From SFWF01 sp964599835 (GTDB taxonomy: Bacteria; Bacillota; Clostridia; Oscillospirales; Acutalibacteraceae): a stretch of DNA of 33,029 nt. The stretch spans positions 1 to 33,029 of the forward strand of contig CAZRHF010000009.1 of the NCBI GenBank assembly GCA_964599835.1, in the 5' to 3' direction. Both the position numbers and the translations under genes were made by a program. How positions within the stretch are numbered: the first letter of the stretch is position 1; each line of letters begins with the position of its first letter. This document shows positions 21,693 to 30,354 of this stretch, in pieces. The notes under the pieces were generated by a model. The model had not been told where the DNA came from. It saw only the letters and a program-made list of their open reading frames with translations, and searched no databases.

Positions 21693-23435
21693 ATGAAAAA
21701 ATACGCCATAATTCAAAATGGTAAATGTAACTACCATATAGTAGGTGCGAATTTTTCTTCGGGGTGTGACCGTTATGCCGCAAGTCAGCTTCAGAAGTAT
21801 ATTTACGACAGCACCGGCGTTTTCATACCCTATTTTTCCGATCGTTGTGAAAAAAGAGGACCCGAAATTATAATCGGAGCTGATACCCGAAACGGTAAAG
21901 AGCTTATAAGCAAGGAAAAACTCGATAGTCTCGGCGAAGAGGGCTGTCTTATCAAAACGGTAGGGAAAGATATCCTAATTACGGGAAAAACCTCCCGCGG
22001 CACCTTATACGGTGTTTATGAATTTCTTGAAAGATTTATAAATTTCCGCGCCTTCACAAAAGATATAGAAGCCTTTGATAAAAAAGACGAGCTTATAATT
22101 CCCGAAACCGATATAACCGTAATTCCCGATTTTGAGTACCGCGATGCGTATTTCCGTTTTGCTTTCGACGGCGAATTCTGCGCGAAAAACCGTCTTAATA
22201 CTACCCTTGGAGACCTTTCAGCCGAAAAGGGCGGAAATCTGAAATTCTATAACTGTCATCACGCCGCCGACGATCTGGTTGCGCCAAAACTTTATTTTGA
22301 ATCACATCCCGAATATTTTGCCGAGGTTGACGGAAAGCGTGTGCCCGATCAGCTTTGCCTTACTAACCCCGATGTAGTCGGTATTGCTACCGAAACGGTA
22401 AAACGCTGGATTAAGGAAAACCCCGAATGCAGAGTCTTTTCTGTGGCACAAAACGATAACCGGAATTATTGCCGCTGTCAAAACTGCCGTGCTATCGACG
22501 AAAAAGAGGGAAGTCCCGCCGCTACAAATATTCTTTTCGCTAATAAAATAGCCGAAGAAGTTGAAAAAATTAACCCAAATATCCTTCTGCATACCTTTGC
22601 ATATCAATACACAAGAATAGCCCCGAAGACCGTAAAGCCCCATCCGAACGTTATTGTTCGTCTTTGTAATATTGAGTGCGAATGGGGTAATTCGATAGAA
22701 GATATTGCCGATCGCAAACCTGAAAGTAAAACCGCAGAGTTCTTAAATAATATTAAAGAGTGGTCAAAAATGTGTGACCGACTTTACGTCTGGGACTACG
22801 CCGTTAATTTCAGCCATTATTTAATGCCATTTCCGAATTTCTATTCCATGGCAGAAAATATAAAAATCTATAAAAAATACGGTATTAAGGGTCTGCTTCA
22901 GCAGGGGAATTTTTCATACGGAGGCGGTGCCGCTCTTGATGATTTGAAATCGTATATGATTGCCCGTCTTGCGGTAAACGCCGATTCAGATCCTGATGAG
23001 CTCATTTTCGAATTTACCGAGGCGGTCTACGGAAAGGGCGGAAAATACATCCGCGAATTTATCCGTCTTATGACCCTTGCCGTAGATAAGCAGAGACTGA
23101 CCCTTTACGACCATCCGAACGTCTCATACATAGATGATAATCTTATAATCCTTTGCGATAAGCTATTTAAAATGGCCGAAGAGTCAGAGTGGGGAGATAC
23201 AAGGCGCAGGATAGAGCGTGAACACCTTTCTATAGAGTATCTAAAAGCCGTCCGTATCGGGGACGATAAAAAGAGAGCGGAGGCGGTGGATGCCTTCGCA
23301 GAAAAGGTCAGGTCATTCCGTCTCACCGAGATTATGGAGCGCATACACCTGGATATATCCTTTGATATGATGAAGCAAAACCGTTATGCCTCCGACCGGT
23401 CGGCCGGCTACAGAATGTACTACATCGTAAGATAA
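21693..23435 (+). CDS. DUF4838 domain protein, alpha-glucuronidase-like glycan enzyme
   Basis: A 580-residue protein with no signal peptide, so probably cytoplasmic. The N-terminal domain (about residues 1-130) has DRYAASQLQKYIYDSTGVFIPYF, EIIIGADTR, and RGTLYGVYEFLERFINFRAF. This is the beta-rich N-terminal fold shared by GH67 alpha-glucuronidases, GH115 and DUF4838 proteins. The central barrel-like part includes YFAEVDGKR, VFSVAQNDNRNYCRCQNCRAIDEKEG, with a Cys-rich CRCQNC turn, and RLYVWDYAVNFSHYLMPFPN. DUF4838 proteins are thought to act on glycans, but the reaction is not established. It stands alone between its own promoter and a terminator. The same N-terminal domain type is fused to the GH16 lipoprotein elsewhere in this window. 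Confidence 0.85.
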   Translation: MKKYAIIQNGKCNYHIVGANFSSGCDRYAASQLQKYIYDSTGVFIPYFSDRCEKRGPEIIIGADTRNGKELISKEKLDSLGEEGCLIKTVGKDILITGKTSRGTLYGVYEFLERFINFRAFTKDIEAFDKKDELIIPETDITVIPDFEYRDAYFRFAFDGEFCAKNRLNTTLGDLSAEKGGNLKFYNCHHAADDLVAPKLYFESHPEYFAEVDGKRVPDQLCLTNPDVVGIATETVKRWIKENPECRVFSVAQNDNRNYCRCQNCRAIDEKEGSPAATNILFANKIAEEVEKINPNILLHTFAYQYTRIAPKTVKPHPNVIVRLCNIECEWGNSIEDIADRKPESKTAEFLNNIKEWSKMCDRLYVWDYAVNFSHYLMPFPNFYSMAENIKIYKKYGIKGLLQQGNFSYGGGAALDDLKSYMIARLAVNADSDPDELIFEFTEAVYGKGGKYIREFIRLMTLAVDKQRLTLYDHPNVSYIDDNLIILCDKLFKMAEESEWGDTRRRIEREHLSIEYLKAVRIGDDKKRAEAVDAFAEKVRSFRLTEIMERIHLDISFDMMKQNRYASDRSAGYRMYYIVR

Positions 23436-23471
23436 AAAACGACCCGTACTAAAATGTACGGGTCGTTTTTT
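23434..23471. terminator. Bidirectional terminator between convergent genes
   Basis: A perfect 16-bp stem (23434-23449 with 23456-23471, 6-nt loop), A6 at one end and T6 at the other. It overlaps the stop codons of both the DUF4838 gene and the leftward aldolase gene. Confidence 0.95.
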
Positions 23472-24447
23472 AGTGGTTATCAAGTAAGGTCTTATAAAAC
23501 TCTGCGTAGTCGGTACGCTCATCGGCGGTGAAGTCAATAGCTTCTCTGGGATGGCGGTTTAAGAGACCTGTGAACATATACTGTAGGTCATAGCCCCAGT
23601 GTACGCCCTGCTCTTTAAGGGCAGGCATATGCTTTTCAATGAATTTCAGCAGATGATAGATGTTGTATTTCGGATTTTTAAGAAATCCAACCAGAAGCTC
23701 GATGGAGCAGTTTCCTGCACCGCGACCGATTCCCTGCATAGTCGCATCCATAAACGAAAGTCCGTAGGACATAGTCTCAATGGTGTTTGCGAAGGCAAGA
23801 TTCTGGTTGTTGTGAGCGTGGAATCCGATCTGCTTGCCGGTACCTTCAACTGCCGCAACGTATTTTTTGGCAAGCTCTGAAGCATTTTCTGGGTAGAGGG
23901 AGCCGTAGCTGTCTACAAGATAAATAACGTCTACGCTGGACTTTGAAAGCATTTCAAGGGCTTGGGTAAGCTGGTCAGAATTTGCCTGGGAAACAGCCAT
24001 GATATTGCAGGCCGTTTCGTATCCCAGCTCGTGGAAATATTCAACCATTTCGATAGCGGTGGGAATCTGGTGAATATAGCAGGCCACCCTCACCAGATCG
24101 ATAACGCTTTCGCTTTTGGGGAGAAAGTCGGTCTTATAATCACATCTGCCAACGTCAGCCATAACCGATATCTTCATATCAGAATGATTCTCGCCGACAA
24201 TGGCTCTGATATCCTCTTCGTTGCAGAATTTCCATTTGCCGAATTTTTCTACGTCGAACATTGTTTTACTTGCCTTATAGCCGAATTCCATATAATCAAT
24301 TCCCGACTTTACGTTTGCCTTATAAAGGTCGGAAACGAATTCGTCGGTAAACTCAAAATTATTGCAAAGTCCGCCGTCGCGGATGGTCGCGTCGAGAACC
24401 TTAATGTCCTCGCGGATACTCATTAAATTACCTTTTCTTGAAACCAT
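23470..24447 (-). CDS. HMGL-like aldolase (4-hydroxy-2-oxovalerate aldolase-like)
   Basis: A 325-residue cytoplasmic TIM-barrel enzyme of the HMG-CoA lyase-like/DRE-TIM group. The divalent-metal and catalytic motif VLDATIRDGG opens the barrel, MEFGYKAS follows, and metal-binding FHAHNN (two His) and GIGRGAGN close the active site. Such proteins split or form C-C bonds in alpha-keto acids (DmpG, HMG-CoA lyase, isopropylmalate synthase relatives). Close relatives of this length sit in polysaccharide and cell-surface gene sets and their exact substrate is not known. GGAGGG lies 8 nt upstream of the ATG at 24447; a second start at residue 9 (MSIRED) also has an AAAGG site and is possible. It has its own consensus promoter and sits at the end of the FkbM operon. 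Confidence 0.85.
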   Translation of the reverse strand: MVSRKGNLMSIREDIKVLDATIRDGGLCNNFEFTDEFVSDLYKANVKSGIDYMEFGYKASKTMFDVEKFGKWKFCNEEDIRAIVGENHSDMKISVMADVGRCDYKTDFLPKSESVIDLVRVACYIHQIPTAIEMVEYFHELGYETACNIMAVSQANSDQLTQALEMLSKSSVDVIYLVDSYGSLYPENASELAKKYVAAVEGTGKQIGFHAHNNQNLAFANTIETMSYGLSFMDATMQGIGRGAGNCSIELLVGFLKNPKYNIYHLLKFIEKHMPALKEQGVHWGYDLQYMFTGLLNRHPREAIDFTADERTDYAEFYKTLLDNH

Positions 24448-24508
24448 AGCTGTTGCCCTCCGAGGGAAATATTTACTTTAATTCTTTAAAACTTTAAAGC
24501 GCTAAAAT

Positions 24509-24537
24509 ATTATAACACCAACCTATCGCTTTGTCAA
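24509..24537 (-). promoter_or_regulatory. Perfect consensus sigma-A promoter of the aldolase gene
   Basis: On the minus strand TTGACA (24537-24532), a 17-nt spacer and TATAAT (24514-24509). It lies 8 bp past the FkbM stop codon with no terminator between, so the aldolase can be made alone or by read-through. Repeated CTTTAAA elements and AGCGCT follow just downstream of the -10 box. Confidence 0.92.
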
Positions 24538-24545
24538 ACAGTTTT

Positions 24546-25574
24546 TTAAACAAAATAAAAATTAGTCTCCCATGCGGGGAGATACGGATAATGCCGCATA
24601 TATATTTTATATTCGGGATTGAGTTCAAAGACTTTAAGCGGAATTGAAAAATAGTCGTCGCTTCTGTGATATGCCGAGATCAGCATCTTCGGCTTGTCTC
24701 TTTTTACGGTCTTCTCACCACCGATTATTGCGTCAAGCTCCTTGCCCTCAACGTCAAATTTAATATAGTCGAAGGAACGGTCTACACAAAGACTGTCTAT
24801 GGTGACCGAGGGGATAAGGATGTCGCCGCCTGCCACCGAGCCGCGGGAGGCGCGTTTGGAAAAGGGAATAGTACCGCATTCGTCGGAGATAGCCGCATTT
24901 ATGGCTTCAATATCAAGACCTTCGGTGTTTCGTATAAGCTTAGAAAAGCTTTTTGGATCGGGCTCTACGGCCGTTATATTTCCCGGTGTGCCTACACGTC
25001 TTACAAAATCTAATACCGTATCTCCGTTATAGCCGCCCAGATCTAAAAAACTATCGCCCTTATTAAGTTTAAGTATGTTCTCAAAGGTTTCGTCTTCGGG
25101 CATTTCGCAGGCAAATAAATGTTCTATATTGCCGTCGAGTTTATAAAGCACCGTCTGTTCGAAAACCGCTTTTGAACGCTCGTCGCAGAGCAGAGAATAG
25201 GCGCAGAACAGCTCGTCGGCGTGCTTTTTAGCAAATTCAAGATTGAATATCTCATTTCCGCATACCGGCACCTCGGGGGCAAAAAGAGAATGAGAAGCCA
25301 TTATCTTTTTGATGTTATCTATAACCTCAGGTCTGTCAGTGCCAAAGGACAGAAGAGCGGTAAATCTTCCGTAGGTCTCTTCTGCTTGCTCCAGACTCAT
25401 TACCTTAAAACCTCTGAAATATCGGTCACGAACAAAACCGGAGCTTGCAAAAACTCCGGCTATTTTAATACCTGTTCGGTCACATTCGTTTAGTATTTTG
25501 TCAGCACCGTTTCCCGTTCCGTAGAGAAGTATCGGGCCTTCTTCGTTTTTAAGTCTTGTCCAGATATCGGTCAT
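24546..25574 (-). CDS. FkbM family SAM-dependent methyltransferase
   Basis: A 342-residue protein. The N-terminal part (about 1-110) starts with GPILLYGTGNGADKIL, a Rossmann-type nucleotide-binding domain seen in sugar-tailoring enzymes. The C-terminal part is an FkbM methyltransferase with SFLDLGGYNGDTVLDF for SAM binding, NITAVEPDPKSF, and FDYIKFDVEGKELDAI, the FkbM signature. FkbM enzymes O-methylate sugars or secondary metabolites. It overlaps the GNAT gene by 4 bp (ATGA) and is the last gene of the MarR/ABC operon, so it may modify something that the exporter moves or that sits at the surface. The target is not known. Confidence 0.88.
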   Translation of the reverse strand: MTDIWTRLKNEEGPILLYGTGNGADKILNECDRTGIKIAGVFASSGFVRDRYFRGFKVMSLEQAEETYGRFTALLSFGTDRPEVIDNIKKIMASHSLFAPEVPVCGNEIFNLEFAKKHADELFCAYSLLCDERSKAVFEQTVLYKLDGNIEHLFACEMPEDETFENILKLNKGDSFLDLGGYNGDTVLDFVRRVGTPGNITAVEPDPKSFSKLIRNTEGLDIEAINAAISDECGTIPFSKRASRGSVAGGDILIPSVTIDSLCVDRSFDYIKFDVEGKELDAIIGGEKTVKRDKPKMLISAYHRSDDYFSIPLKVFELNPEYKIYMRHYPYLPAWETNFYFV

Positions 25575-26053
25575 TTTACCACCTGATAAGCGATTCTTTC
25601 TTCACCGTTTTCGAGGAAGATTATGCCGCATCTTTTAAAGCCGAGCTTTTCGAGTGCTTTTTGCATAACATAATTATCCTCGTGGGTGTCTATTTTGATA
25701 TTATCGCAGAAGGTTAGGCAAAAATCAACCGTAAGTTTTAAAAGTCCCCGTTTTACCCCACGGGATGCAACACGGTGTATAACGTGATAGGGAAGAGCAT
25801 TGGACCATTCACCCTTTATACATTCGTAGGTCGGGTCGGGCCCTTCGCTAAAATAAAAAACTCCTTCTATAACACCTTCATCTTCAATGATATACAATTT
25901 TTCGTTTTCGATATCACCGCAAAGCAGTTCTTTTGAAGGATAACCGCCTGCCCACTGAGTAGGGTTTCCGTTATCCCTCATAAAGGTCCTGGCAGTCTCA
26001 TAAACCGCCAGGATCTCATCAAGCCTTTCGGGGGTGGCTTTTTGAATATTCAT
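25571..26053 (-). CDS. GNAT family N-acetyltransferase
   Basis: A 160-residue protein of the GNAT fold. Visible elements are an N-terminal MNIQKATPERLDEILAVYETARTFMRDNG, the central strands KLYIIEDEGVIEGVFYFSEG, the acetyl-CoA loop region HVIHRVASRGVKRGLLKL, where R-G-V-K-R-G stands in for the usual Q/RxxGxG/A, and IDTHEDNYVMQKALEKLGFKRCGII near the end. The substrate is unknown; small amines, antibiotics and peptides are typical. Its ATG overlaps the stop codon of the upstream ABC gene (TGATG) and its stop overlaps FkbM (ATGA), so the three are translationally coupled. Confidence 0.88.
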   Translation of the reverse strand: MNIQKATPERLDEILAVYETARTFMRDNGNPTQWAGGYPSKELLCGDIENEKLYIIEDEGVIEGVFYFSEGPDPTYECIKGEWSNALPYHVIHRVASRGVKRGLLKLTVDFCLTFCDNIKIDTHEDNYVMQKALEKLGFKRCGIIFLENGEERIAYQVVK

Positions 26054-28035
26054 CAGTCAAGCTCCTTTTTGCCGGTGTAAAGCTCGAAGTACCGACCCTT
26101 GGCCTCCAGCAGCTCATCGTGGTCGCCGCGTTCGATAATTTCTCCGTTTTCAAGAACCATAATTGCATTTGAGTTTCGAACGGTGGAAAGTCGGTGGGCT
26201 ATGACGAAGGTGGTGCGGTTTTTCATAAGACGGTCCATACCGTGCTCAATATGTCTTTCGGTACGGGTGTCGACCGAGCTGGTAGCTTCATCAAGAACCA
26301 GAATAGGTGCCTTTGAAAGGGCGGCACGGGCAATATTTAAAAGCTGTCTCTGACCCTGTGAAAGATTTGCGCCGTCTCCCGTTATCATTGTGTTGTAACC
26401 GTCCTCAAGTCTTGTTATAAAGGAGTGTGCGCTGGCGGTTTTAGCGGCCGCAATAACCTCCTCGTCGGTGGCGTCAAGACGACCGTAACGGATGTTTTCC
26501 ATAACCGTTCCGGTAAACAGATGGGTGTCCTGAAGCACCATTGCAATATTCTGTCTGAGAACATCTCGGGGATAATCCTTTATATCTTTTCCGTCAATGG
26601 TTATGGAGCCGCTTTGTATATCGTAAAAGCGATTCAGCAGGTTTGTAATGGTTGTTTTTCCCGCACCCGTAGAACCAACAAAAGCGATCTTCTGTCCGGG
26701 CTTTGCGTAAAGGGAAATATTCTTTAGAACGGTCTTTTCGGGAACGTATCCGAAGGTAACGTTATCAAGAATAACGTGTCCGGTAATTACGGTGTTAGAA
26801 GCACTTTCGGGGCTGTCTTCCGGTTCGGGATCCATATCCATTACCGCAAATACACGCTCAGCACCGGCAAGTGCCGAGAAAATAGCTGTAGTCTGCTGAG
26901 AGATCATATTTATCGGCATACTGAACTGACGGGAGTAGTTGGCGAAAACGGTAAGTGCACCGGGAGTAAAGGAGGTAGTACACATCATAATACCGCCTAT
27001 ACCGACCGTAACCGCATAGCTTATCTGGCTTGTGTTGCCCATAATGGGTCCCATAATACCGCCGTAGAACTGTGCTTTAAACTGCTTATCACGAAGATCG
27101 TCGTTTAAGAGCTCGAATTCTCCTTCACATATCTCTTCGTGGTTAAACACTTTAACGACCTTTTGTCCGGTAACCGTTTCTTCAATATAACCGTTTACTG
27201 CACCAAGTGCCGCCTGCTGACCCGAATAATATTTTCTTGATGCCTTTGCAATGGCACCGCCGCCAAGGGCGAAAATCGGGATAAATACAACCGTGATAAG
27301 GGTGAGCAACCAGTTGGTGGTAACCATAAAGAAGAAGGTTCCGAGAAGGGTAATAATTCCCGAAATCAGAGAGGTAAGAGAATGGTTGAGCATCATATCA
27401 ATGTTGTCAACGTCGTTGGTAAAGCGGCTCATTACTTCTCCGGTGGGATTTTGGTCGAAATATTTTACAGGCAGACTTTGCACCTTCTTAAAGAGGTCGT
27501 TTCGAATTTTCTCAAGGGTGTTCTGGGTAACCGAAAGCATAATTCTTGCCTGCAGATAGTTGGAAACTATGCCAATAATGTAAACACAGAAAAGTATGAC
27601 GATAGCGGTAAGAACGTAGGTCAGCACCTCGGCAAATTTTCCGTTATCCATAAATGAGTTTATAAAAGGGATGTTGGTTACACCTTCAATGACCTCGTCG
27701 GCCTTGACCGCCATAAGGCCTGAGTTTTCAACCGTTGTAGGCTGTTCTGCAATGCGGTTGATTATGGGAAGCAGTGCAAAGGAACCGATAAGAGAGGTTA
27801 CGGTGGACATAAGCATACACAGCAGTACGAGTATAAGCTTAGGCCAGTGCTTTCCAAAATAGGTGAAAAGTCTTTTTATGGTGTCTTTTGCCTGTTTTGG
27901 CTTTCCTCCGCCCATACCGCGGCCGCCGGGACCTCCGGGGCCTCTGCCAGGTCCCATCATAGGACGTCTTTCGTTTCCGGGCTTGGAGGAAGACGAATAC
28001 TGCCTTTGCAGTTGTTCAAGTGTTCTTTTGCTCAT
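26053..28035 (-). CDS. ABC exporter subunit with consensus nucleotide-binding domain
   Basis: A 660-residue half-transporter. A Gly/Pro/Arg-rich soluble N-terminus (about 1-50) is followed by six transmembrane helices (about 55-350) and an ATPase domain with Walker A VGSTGAGKTT, Q loop AMVLQDTHLF, signature LSQGQRQ, Walker B ILVLDEATSSVD with catalytic Glu, and H loop VIAHRLST. The signature has Gln in place of the second Gly (LSQGQ), as often in this member of heterodimer pairs. It lies 5 bp after the other half-transporter gene. Together they form a type IV heterodimeric exporter of the MdlAB/BmrCD kind, which may move drugs, lipids or peptides. Substrate is not known. Confidence 0.93.
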   Translation of the reverse strand: MSKRTLEQLQRQYSSSSKPGNERRPMMGPGRGPGGPGGRGMGGGKPKQAKDTIKRLFTYFGKHWPKLILVLLCMLMSTVTSLIGSFALLPIINRIAEQPTTVENSGLMAVKADEVIEGVTNIPFINSFMDNGKFAEVLTYVLTAIVILFCVYIIGIVSNYLQARIMLSVTQNTLEKIRNDLFKKVQSLPVKYFDQNPTGEVMSRFTNDVDNIDMMLNHSLTSLISGIITLLGTFFFMVTTNWLLTLITVVFIPIFALGGGAIAKASRKYYSGQQAALGAVNGYIEETVTGQKVVKVFNHEEICEGEFELLNDDLRDKQFKAQFYGGIMGPIMGNTSQISYAVTVGIGGIMMCTTSFTPGALTVFANYSRQFSMPINMISQQTTAIFSALAGAERVFAVMDMDPEPEDSPESASNTVITGHVILDNVTFGYVPEKTVLKNISLYAKPGQKIAFVGSTGAGKTTITNLLNRFYDIQSGSITIDGKDIKDYPRDVLRQNIAMVLQDTHLFTGTVMENIRYGRLDATDEEVIAAAKTASAHSFITRLEDGYNTMITGDGANLSQGQRQLLNIARAALSKAPILVLDEATSSVDTRTERHIEHGMDRLMKNRTTFVIAHRLSTVRNSNAIMVLENGEIIERGDHDELLEAKGRYFELYTGKKELD

Positions 28036-28040
28036 ATCCG

Positions 28041-29774
28041 TCAGGCCTCCTTCTTATCCATTTGTGAGAAGAATATTTCCTTATATTCCTCGTTGTTTTC
28101 AAGCAGTTCTTTGTGTGTGCCGATGCCGGTAATCTCGCCCTCATTCATAACGACTATCATATCCGCGTCCATTACCGAAGTAATTCTCTGTGCGATGATT
28201 ATCTTGGTAGAGCCTGATAGCTCGTTTGCAAAGGCTTCGCGGATGCGTTTTTCGGTGGCGGTATCAACTGCGCTTGTAGAGTCGTCAAGAATAAGTATTT
28301 TAGGCTTTTTAAGAAGGGCTCTGGCGATACACAGTCTCTGCTTTTGTCCGCCCGAAACGTTAACGCCGCCCTGCTCGATAACCGTATCATAGCCGTCCTT
28401 AAAGGAATTGATAAAGGGGGAAGCCTGAGCATAGTCGGCGGCGAGGGATATCTCTTCCGAAGTTGCGTTCTGGTCGCCCCATTTAAGGTTTTCTTCAATC
28501 GTACCCGAGAAGAGAACGTTCTTCTGCAGAACCATTCCCACGCCCTCACGTAGGTTATAAAGTGAATAATCTCTGACGTTTGTTCCGTCAACAAGAATTT
28601 CTCCCTCGTCGGTATCGTAAAGACGGGGTATCATCGATACGAGTGTGGTCTTTCCGCATCCCGTAGAGCCGATTATTCCGATCGTCTTTCCGGCGGGTAT
28701 TGTCAGATTTATTTTATTCAAAACGGGTTCTTCGCTGTTTTTATAGTATCTGAAGGTAACGTTTTTAAACTCAATTTCACCCTTTTGAACGGTCTTTTCC
28801 TTTTCGGTTGCCGTTTCGTCAGAAAGATCTATTTTTTCGTCAAGAACGTCGGCAATTCGTTTTGCCGAAGCCATGGCGCGGGAAGCGTTCATAAGCATCA
28901 TTGTAACCATCATAAGGGATGAAAGGATCTGGGTGACGTAGGTGATAAAGGCCGAAAGATCACCGATCTTCATATCTCCGCCGAGCACGATATTGGCGCC
29001 GAACCATAAAACCGCAAGTGTGGTGAGATTCATAATGATAGTCATTACGGGGGACATAAATATCATTACTTTGGTTGCGCTCATACCCGATTCCTTGAGC
29101 TCGCGATTAGCTCTGTTAAACTTCTTTTCTTCAAAATCCTCACGGACGAAGGATTTTACGACACGGACGTTTGTAAGGTTTTCCTGTACGGTGGAGTTAA
29201 GTCGGTCGATCTTTGTCTGCATTTTGGCAAAACGCTTAAATCCGATCAGAATAATTACGGCAATAGCTACAAGCAGAAGGGGAATAGCTACCAGAAATAC
29301 CATCGAAAGATCGGGACGCATGGTAACCGCCATAATAAGAGCGCCGATAAGCATACCGGGGGAGCGAAGACACATACGCAGAAGCATATTAACAAAATTC
29401 TGCATCTGGGTAACGTCGTTTGTCAGACGGGTTACCAGGGAACCGGCAGAAAACTTATCAATGTTGGAGAAGGAGTATTTCTGAACCTTGGAGAAAACGT
29501 CCTGCCTCAGGTCTGCTGCAAAGTTGACCGAAGCCTTTGCTCCGAAATAAGCTCCTCCGACACCTCCCGCCATCATAAGAACGGCGGTAAGTATCATAAG
29601 CACGGTGGTGCCGATGCTTGAAACAACGGTAAGGGTCTCCTCCGAGCCGCCATTGATTATCATGGCAAGAAATCTCGGCATAAGAACCTCACCCACAACC
29701 TCTATAATCATACATACTGGTCCGATTATAAAGTAGGGAAGGTAAGGTCTGACATATTTAAACCATCTTTTCAT
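28041..29774 (-). CDS. ABC exporter subunit with degenerate nucleotide-binding site
   Basis: A 577-residue half-transporter. Six transmembrane helices precede the ATPase domain with Walker A IGSTGCGKTT, Q loop GMVLQKNVLF and signature VSGGQKQR. Walker B reads ILILDDSTSAVD, with Asp where the catalytic Glu should be, and the H loop is IIIAQRITS with Gln for His. These are the changes known for the regulatory or degenerate half of heterodimeric exporters. It overlaps the 3' end of the MarR gene by 17 bp and its start has AAAGGAAG inside that gene. It pairs with the consensus half encoded next. Confidence 0.93.
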   Translation of the reverse strand: MKRWFKYVRPYLPYFIIGPVCMIIEVVGEVLMPRFLAMIINGGSEETLTVVSSIGTTVLMILTAVLMMAGGVGGAYFGAKASVNFAADLRQDVFSKVQKYSFSNIDKFSAGSLVTRLTNDVTQMQNFVNMLLRMCLRSPGMLIGALIMAVTMRPDLSMVFLVAIPLLLVAIAVIILIGFKRFAKMQTKIDRLNSTVQENLTNVRVVKSFVREDFEEKKFNRANRELKESGMSATKVMIFMSPVMTIIMNLTTLAVLWFGANIVLGGDMKIGDLSAFITYVTQILSSLMMVTMMLMNASRAMASAKRIADVLDEKIDLSDETATEKEKTVQKGEIEFKNVTFRYYKNSEEPVLNKINLTIPAGKTIGIIGSTGCGKTTLVSMIPRLYDTDEGEILVDGTNVRDYSLYNLREGVGMVLQKNVLFSGTIEENLKWGDQNATSEEISLAADYAQASPFINSFKDGYDTVIEQGGVNVSGGQKQRLCIARALLKKPKILILDDSTSAVDTATEKRIREAFANELSGSTKIIIAQRITSVMDADMIVVMNEGEITGIGTHKELLENNEEYKEIFFSQMDKKEA

Positions 29775-30231
29775 TATGCTCTTCCTTTCTGATAAGTGTT
29801 TTCAGATTACCCTCGATCTTGTCAAGAATTGTTATAAGTTGCGCTTTTTCAGTATCGGTAATCCCCTCAAAGGTCTTCTCGTCAATTTCCGAAAAAACTC
29901 CGCGAGAGAATTCGACGATACAGCGTCCTTTTTCGGTTATGGCAACCTCGTTAAAACGACAGTCGTCTCTCGAGGCCGATTTCACAATATATCCGCCGCT
30001 TTCGAGCTTTTTAAGACTTACCGCAACTGCCGCAGGACTTATTTCAAAGTGTTCTGCGATCTCTTTTTGGGAGACCTTGCAGTCTCGGCGGTTAAGATAC
30101 ATAAGGGTCATGTGCTGTCCTCGGGGAAGCCCTGCCTTGCTGACGTTTGTATCAACTGCCGTCCGATGCAAACGGTTGATGTGTATAAGTCTTCGCTGGA
30201 TAGCCTGGGGAGTGAGTTCTTCCTTATTCAA
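29758..30231 (-). CDS. MarR family transcriptional regulator
   Basis: A 157-residue dimeric winged-helix regulator that begins at a TTG codon at 30231. This start is taken because AAGGAGG lies 7 nt upstream, whereas the only upstream ATG (30273) lies within the operator and would place non-conserved residues in front. The winged helix spans about residues 35-110: LPRGQHMTLMYLNRR, VSQKEIAEHFEISPAAVAVSLKKLESGGYIVK and the wing SRDDCRFNEVAITEKG. It leads the exporter operon, and its start follows a symmetric nested operator, so autoregulation and ligand-triggered release are likely (inference). The C-terminus overlaps the first ABC gene. Confidence 0.9.
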   Translation of the reverse strand: MNKEELTPQAIQRRLIHINRLHRTAVDTNVSKAGLPRGQHMTLMYLNRRDCKVSQKEIAEHFEISPAAVAVSLKKLESGGYIVKSASRDDCRFNEVAITEKGRCIVEFSRGVFSEIDEKTFEGITDTEKAQLITILDKIEGNLKTLIRKEEHNEKMV

Positions 30232-30245
30232 AGTAGTTTCCTCCT

Positions 30246-30284
30246 TAATAGTTAACCTGTTAATTATTAACACGTTAACTATTA
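30246..30284. promoter_or_regulatory. 39-bp nested palindromic operator of the MarR operon
   Basis: An outer 11-bp inverted repeat (TAATAGTTAAC at 30246-30256, GTTAACTATTA at 30274-30284) surrounds an inner GTTAAT-T-ATTAAC (30259-30271); both are centred on 30265. It can be read as two TTAAC-N2-GTTAA sites (30252-30263 and 30267-30278) set 15 bp apart. It reaches from the -10 box to near the ribosome binding site, ideal for repression by two MarR dimers. Confidence 0.85.
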
Positions 30285-30308
30285 TATCACGCAGAAAATT
30301 TAAGTCAA
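30281..30308 (-). promoter_or_regulatory. Sigma-A promoter of the MarR-ABC operon
   Basis: On the minus strand TTGACT (30308-30303), a 16-nt spacer and TATAAT (30286-30281). The -10 box overlaps the outer arm of the palindromic operator. Confidence 0.85.
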
Positions 30309-30354
30309 TAGGGGAAGTATAAACAATTTATGAATTTGCCGGGTGAGTTTTGCA

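Noticed and set aside
30232..30273. ATG start for the MarR gene at 30273
   Set aside because: It lies within the operator and just after the -10 box with no RBS; TTG 30231 follows AAGGAGG at the right distance.
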